A DNA stretch of 6,093 nt from JACZWZ01 sp036478235 (GTDB lineage: Bacteria > Actinomycetota > Acidimicrobiia > Spongiisociales > UBA11373): positions 1-6,093 of the forward strand of contig JAZGDZ010000088.1 of the NCBI GenBank assembly GCA_036478235.1. Reading direction: 5' to 3'. Positions 4,639 to 6,093 of the stretch are shown here, piece by piece. Numbering within the stretch: position 1 is the first letter of the stretch; the number at the start of each line of letters is the position of its first letter. The notes beneath the pieces were generated by a model. It was given only the letters and a program-made list of their open reading frames with translations. It had not been told where the DNA came from and made no database searches. The position numbers and the translations under genes are program-made.

Positions 4639-6092
4639 TCGATCTCACCCTCGACGAGGCGACACTCACCACGTCGGCCGACCGGGCCCGGGAGCGCTCG
4701 ATCACGATCCCGACGTTCAGGCAGATGCGCGACCCGTCGCTGATCCCCGACGACGCTAGAAGCCGGCTCGGCAACGTCGGGCTGTGGGACCTCGACCCGC
4801 TCAACCTATTCCGAATCACCTGGCACAACGTGCCGATCCCTCACGGCGGAGGATTCGGACCGGTGAACTTCATGGAGCTGCCGTCCGAGCTGACCGGGGT
4901 CCCGGCCCGGATCCTGCTGCTCGAGGGCAAGTGGTTTCCGACCGGGTCCCACAAGGTGGGTGCCGCCTTCGGCTGCCTGGTGCCGCGTCTCGTGACCGGC
5001 CAATTCGATCCGACGACCCAAAAGGCCGTCTGGCCGTCGACCGGGAACTATTGCCGGGGCGGGGCATACGACTCGAACCTGCTCGGCTGCGAATCGGTGG
5101 CGATCCTTCCCGAGGGGATGAGCCGGGAGCGCTTCGAGTGGCTGGAGGGCGTGGCCGGGGAGATCATCAAGACGCCGGGATCGGAATCGAATGTCAAGGA
5201 GATCTTCGACAAGTGCAACGAGCTGCGCGTTTCGGGTGAGGACCTGATGATCTTCAACCAGTTCGACGAGTTCGGAAACTACCTGTGGCACTACGCCGTC
5301 ACCGGTCCCGCCATGGCCGAGGTGCTCGCACAGGTGATGGGTCCCCGGGATCGCTTTGCCGGCGTCGTGCTCGCCACCGGATCGGCGGGGACGCTTGCCT
5401 CGGGCGACTACCTGAAGCAGGTCCATCCCACCTCGAAGATCGCTGCCGGTGAGGCGCTGCAGTGCCCGACGATGCTCTACAACGGCTTCGGGGAGCACCG
5501 AATCGAGGGGATAGGTGACAAGCACATCCCCTGGGTGCACAACGTGCGCAACACCGACTTCGCCATCGGGCTCGACGACTCCGCAGCAATGAGCCTGATC
5601 CGGCTGTTCAACGAGCCGGCGGGTGTGGCCCACCTGGCCGATCAGGGCGTCGAGCCCGACCTGATCGAGCAGCTGCCGCTGCTGGGGATCTCGGGCGTGG
5701 GCAACCTGCTCGGGGCGATCAAGTTCGCCAAGTACCACGAGCTGACGGCCAACGACTTCGTGATCACCATCGGCACGGACTCGATGGAGATGTACAGAAG
5801 CCGTCTCGCCGAGCTGACCGCGGCGCACGGCGAGTTCACCACCCTGGATGCCGCCGGCGCCTTCCAGCGATACCTGATGGGCGCAGGCATCGATCACGTC
5901 CACGAGCTCTCCTACCTGGATCGCAAGCGGATCCACAATCTCAAGTACTACACCTGGGTCGAGCAGCAGGGAAAGACCTATGACGAGATCCAGGCACAGT
6001 GGTACGACCCGGACTACTGGACGGGGATCCAGGCGCTGGTCGATCCCATCGACGAGTTGATCGAGGCATTCAACGCAATGGTCGCCCGCTGA
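4635..6092 (+). CDS. PLP-dependent enzyme, fold type II (cysteine synthase/tryptophan synthase beta superfamily), unassigned substrate
   Basis: The protein has 485 residues and is complete; the TGA ends one base before the window edge. The Schiff-base lysine is Lys107 in KWFPTGSHKVGAAFG. STGNYCRGGAYDSNLLG (135-151) is the PLP ring loop, VAILPEGMSRERFEWL follows in place, and ATGSAGTLASGDYL (247-260) is the phosphate loop. A late VITIGTDSMEMY closes the core. About 95 residues precede the core, including FRITWHNVPIPHGGGFGP, and about 95 residues after it are rich in aromatic residues (KYYTWVEQQ, WYDPDYWTG). Both extensions are longer than in plain cysteine synthases. It belongs to an uncharacterised branch as far as I can tell; it lacks recognisable YgeX wording. 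AAGGGA lies 5 bases before ATG 4635, and the ATGA overlap implies translational coupling to the preceding PLP enzyme. The two could act in sequence or as partners. Lyase or ammonia-lyase activity on an amino acid made from the ureido intermediate is inference. Confidence 0.9.
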   Translation: MIDLTLDEATLTTSADRARERSITIPTFRQMRDPSLIPDDARSRLGNVGLWDLDPLNLFRITWHNVPIPHGGGFGPVNFMELPSELTGVPARILLLEGKWFPTGSHKVGAAFGCLVPRLVTGQFDPTTQKAVWPSTGNYCRGGAYDSNLLGCESVAILPEGMSRERFEWLEGVAGEIIKTPGSESNVKEIFDKCNELRVSGEDLMIFNQFDEFGNYLWHYAVTGPAMAEVLAQVMGPRDRFAGVVLATGSAGTLASGDYLKQVHPTSKIAAGEALQCPTMLYNGFGEHRIEGIGDKHIPWVHNVRNTDFAIGLDDSAAMSLIRLFNEPAGVAHLADQGVEPDLIEQLPLLGISGVGNLLGAIKFAKYHELTANDFVITIGTDSMEMYRSRLAELTAAHGEFTTLDAAGAFQRYLMGAGIDHVHELSYLDRKRIHNLKYYTWVEQQGKTYDEIQAQWYDPDYWTGIQALVDPIDELIEAFNAMVAR

Positions 6093-6093
6093 G

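Noticed and set aside
4806..5936. Minus-strand ORF of 376 codons inside the second PLP gene
   Set aside because: It is antisense to the well-supported PLP enzyme; the His/Arg/Val/Leu-rich translation has no family motif and no ribosome site was found.

Overview
The window is GC-rich (mid-60s % by eye) with dense coding and frequent GTC/CTC/GCC/CGG codons. This suits an actinobacterium or another high-GC environmental bacterium; no marker gene fixes the taxon. It holds six protein genes, one cut by the left edge, and looks like one catabolic divergon built around a GntR-type regulator.

Left arm (minus strand, read right to left): the GntR/UTRA regulator (2284-1553), a 152-base spacer full of repeats and hairpins, a knotted-type carbamoyltransferase (1400-426), an 88-base AT-rich gap, and the N-terminal 112 residues of a [2Fe-2S] molybdenum hydroxylase (337-1 and beyond). 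The motif wording of the last resembles the fused, selenium-dependent xanthine dehydrogenase type. Right arm (plus strand): an ATCase-fold carbamoyltransferase (2423-3373), then two unrelated-looking fold-type II PLP enzymes (3385-4638 and 4635-6092), the last pair overlapping by ATGA. The arms diverge from a 138-base intergenic region (2285-2422). It carries a good candidate minus-strand promoter and a TGGTC/GACCA inverted repeat across its -35 box, a plausible operator for the GntR protein.

Molybdenum hydroxylase, YgeW-like knotted carbamoyltransferase and PLP lyase together recall the ygeW-ygeX-ygeY-hyuA-ygfK-ssnA-xdhD type of gene set, linked to selenium/molybdenum hydroxylases and anaerobic purine (uric acid) breakdown. 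This locus differs in having two distinct carbamoyltransferases and two PLP enzymes, neither with the usual diaminopropionate ammonia-lyase (YgeX) wording. A working model (inference) is: a purine or other N-heterocycle is oxidised or opened to a ureido (carbamoyl-amino) acid; one or both carbamoyltransferases move carbamoyl groups to phosphate, giving carbamoyl phosphate; and the PLP enzymes deaminate or eliminate from the freed amino acid. The second carbamoyltransferase keeps the carbamoyl-phosphate half of the ATCase site but not the usual aspartate-binding Arg/Gln, so a pyrimidine-synthesis PyrB role is doubtful.

No tRNA, rRNA, CRISPR array, transposase or integrase was seen. The long ORFs antisense to the genes look like GC-driven shadows.
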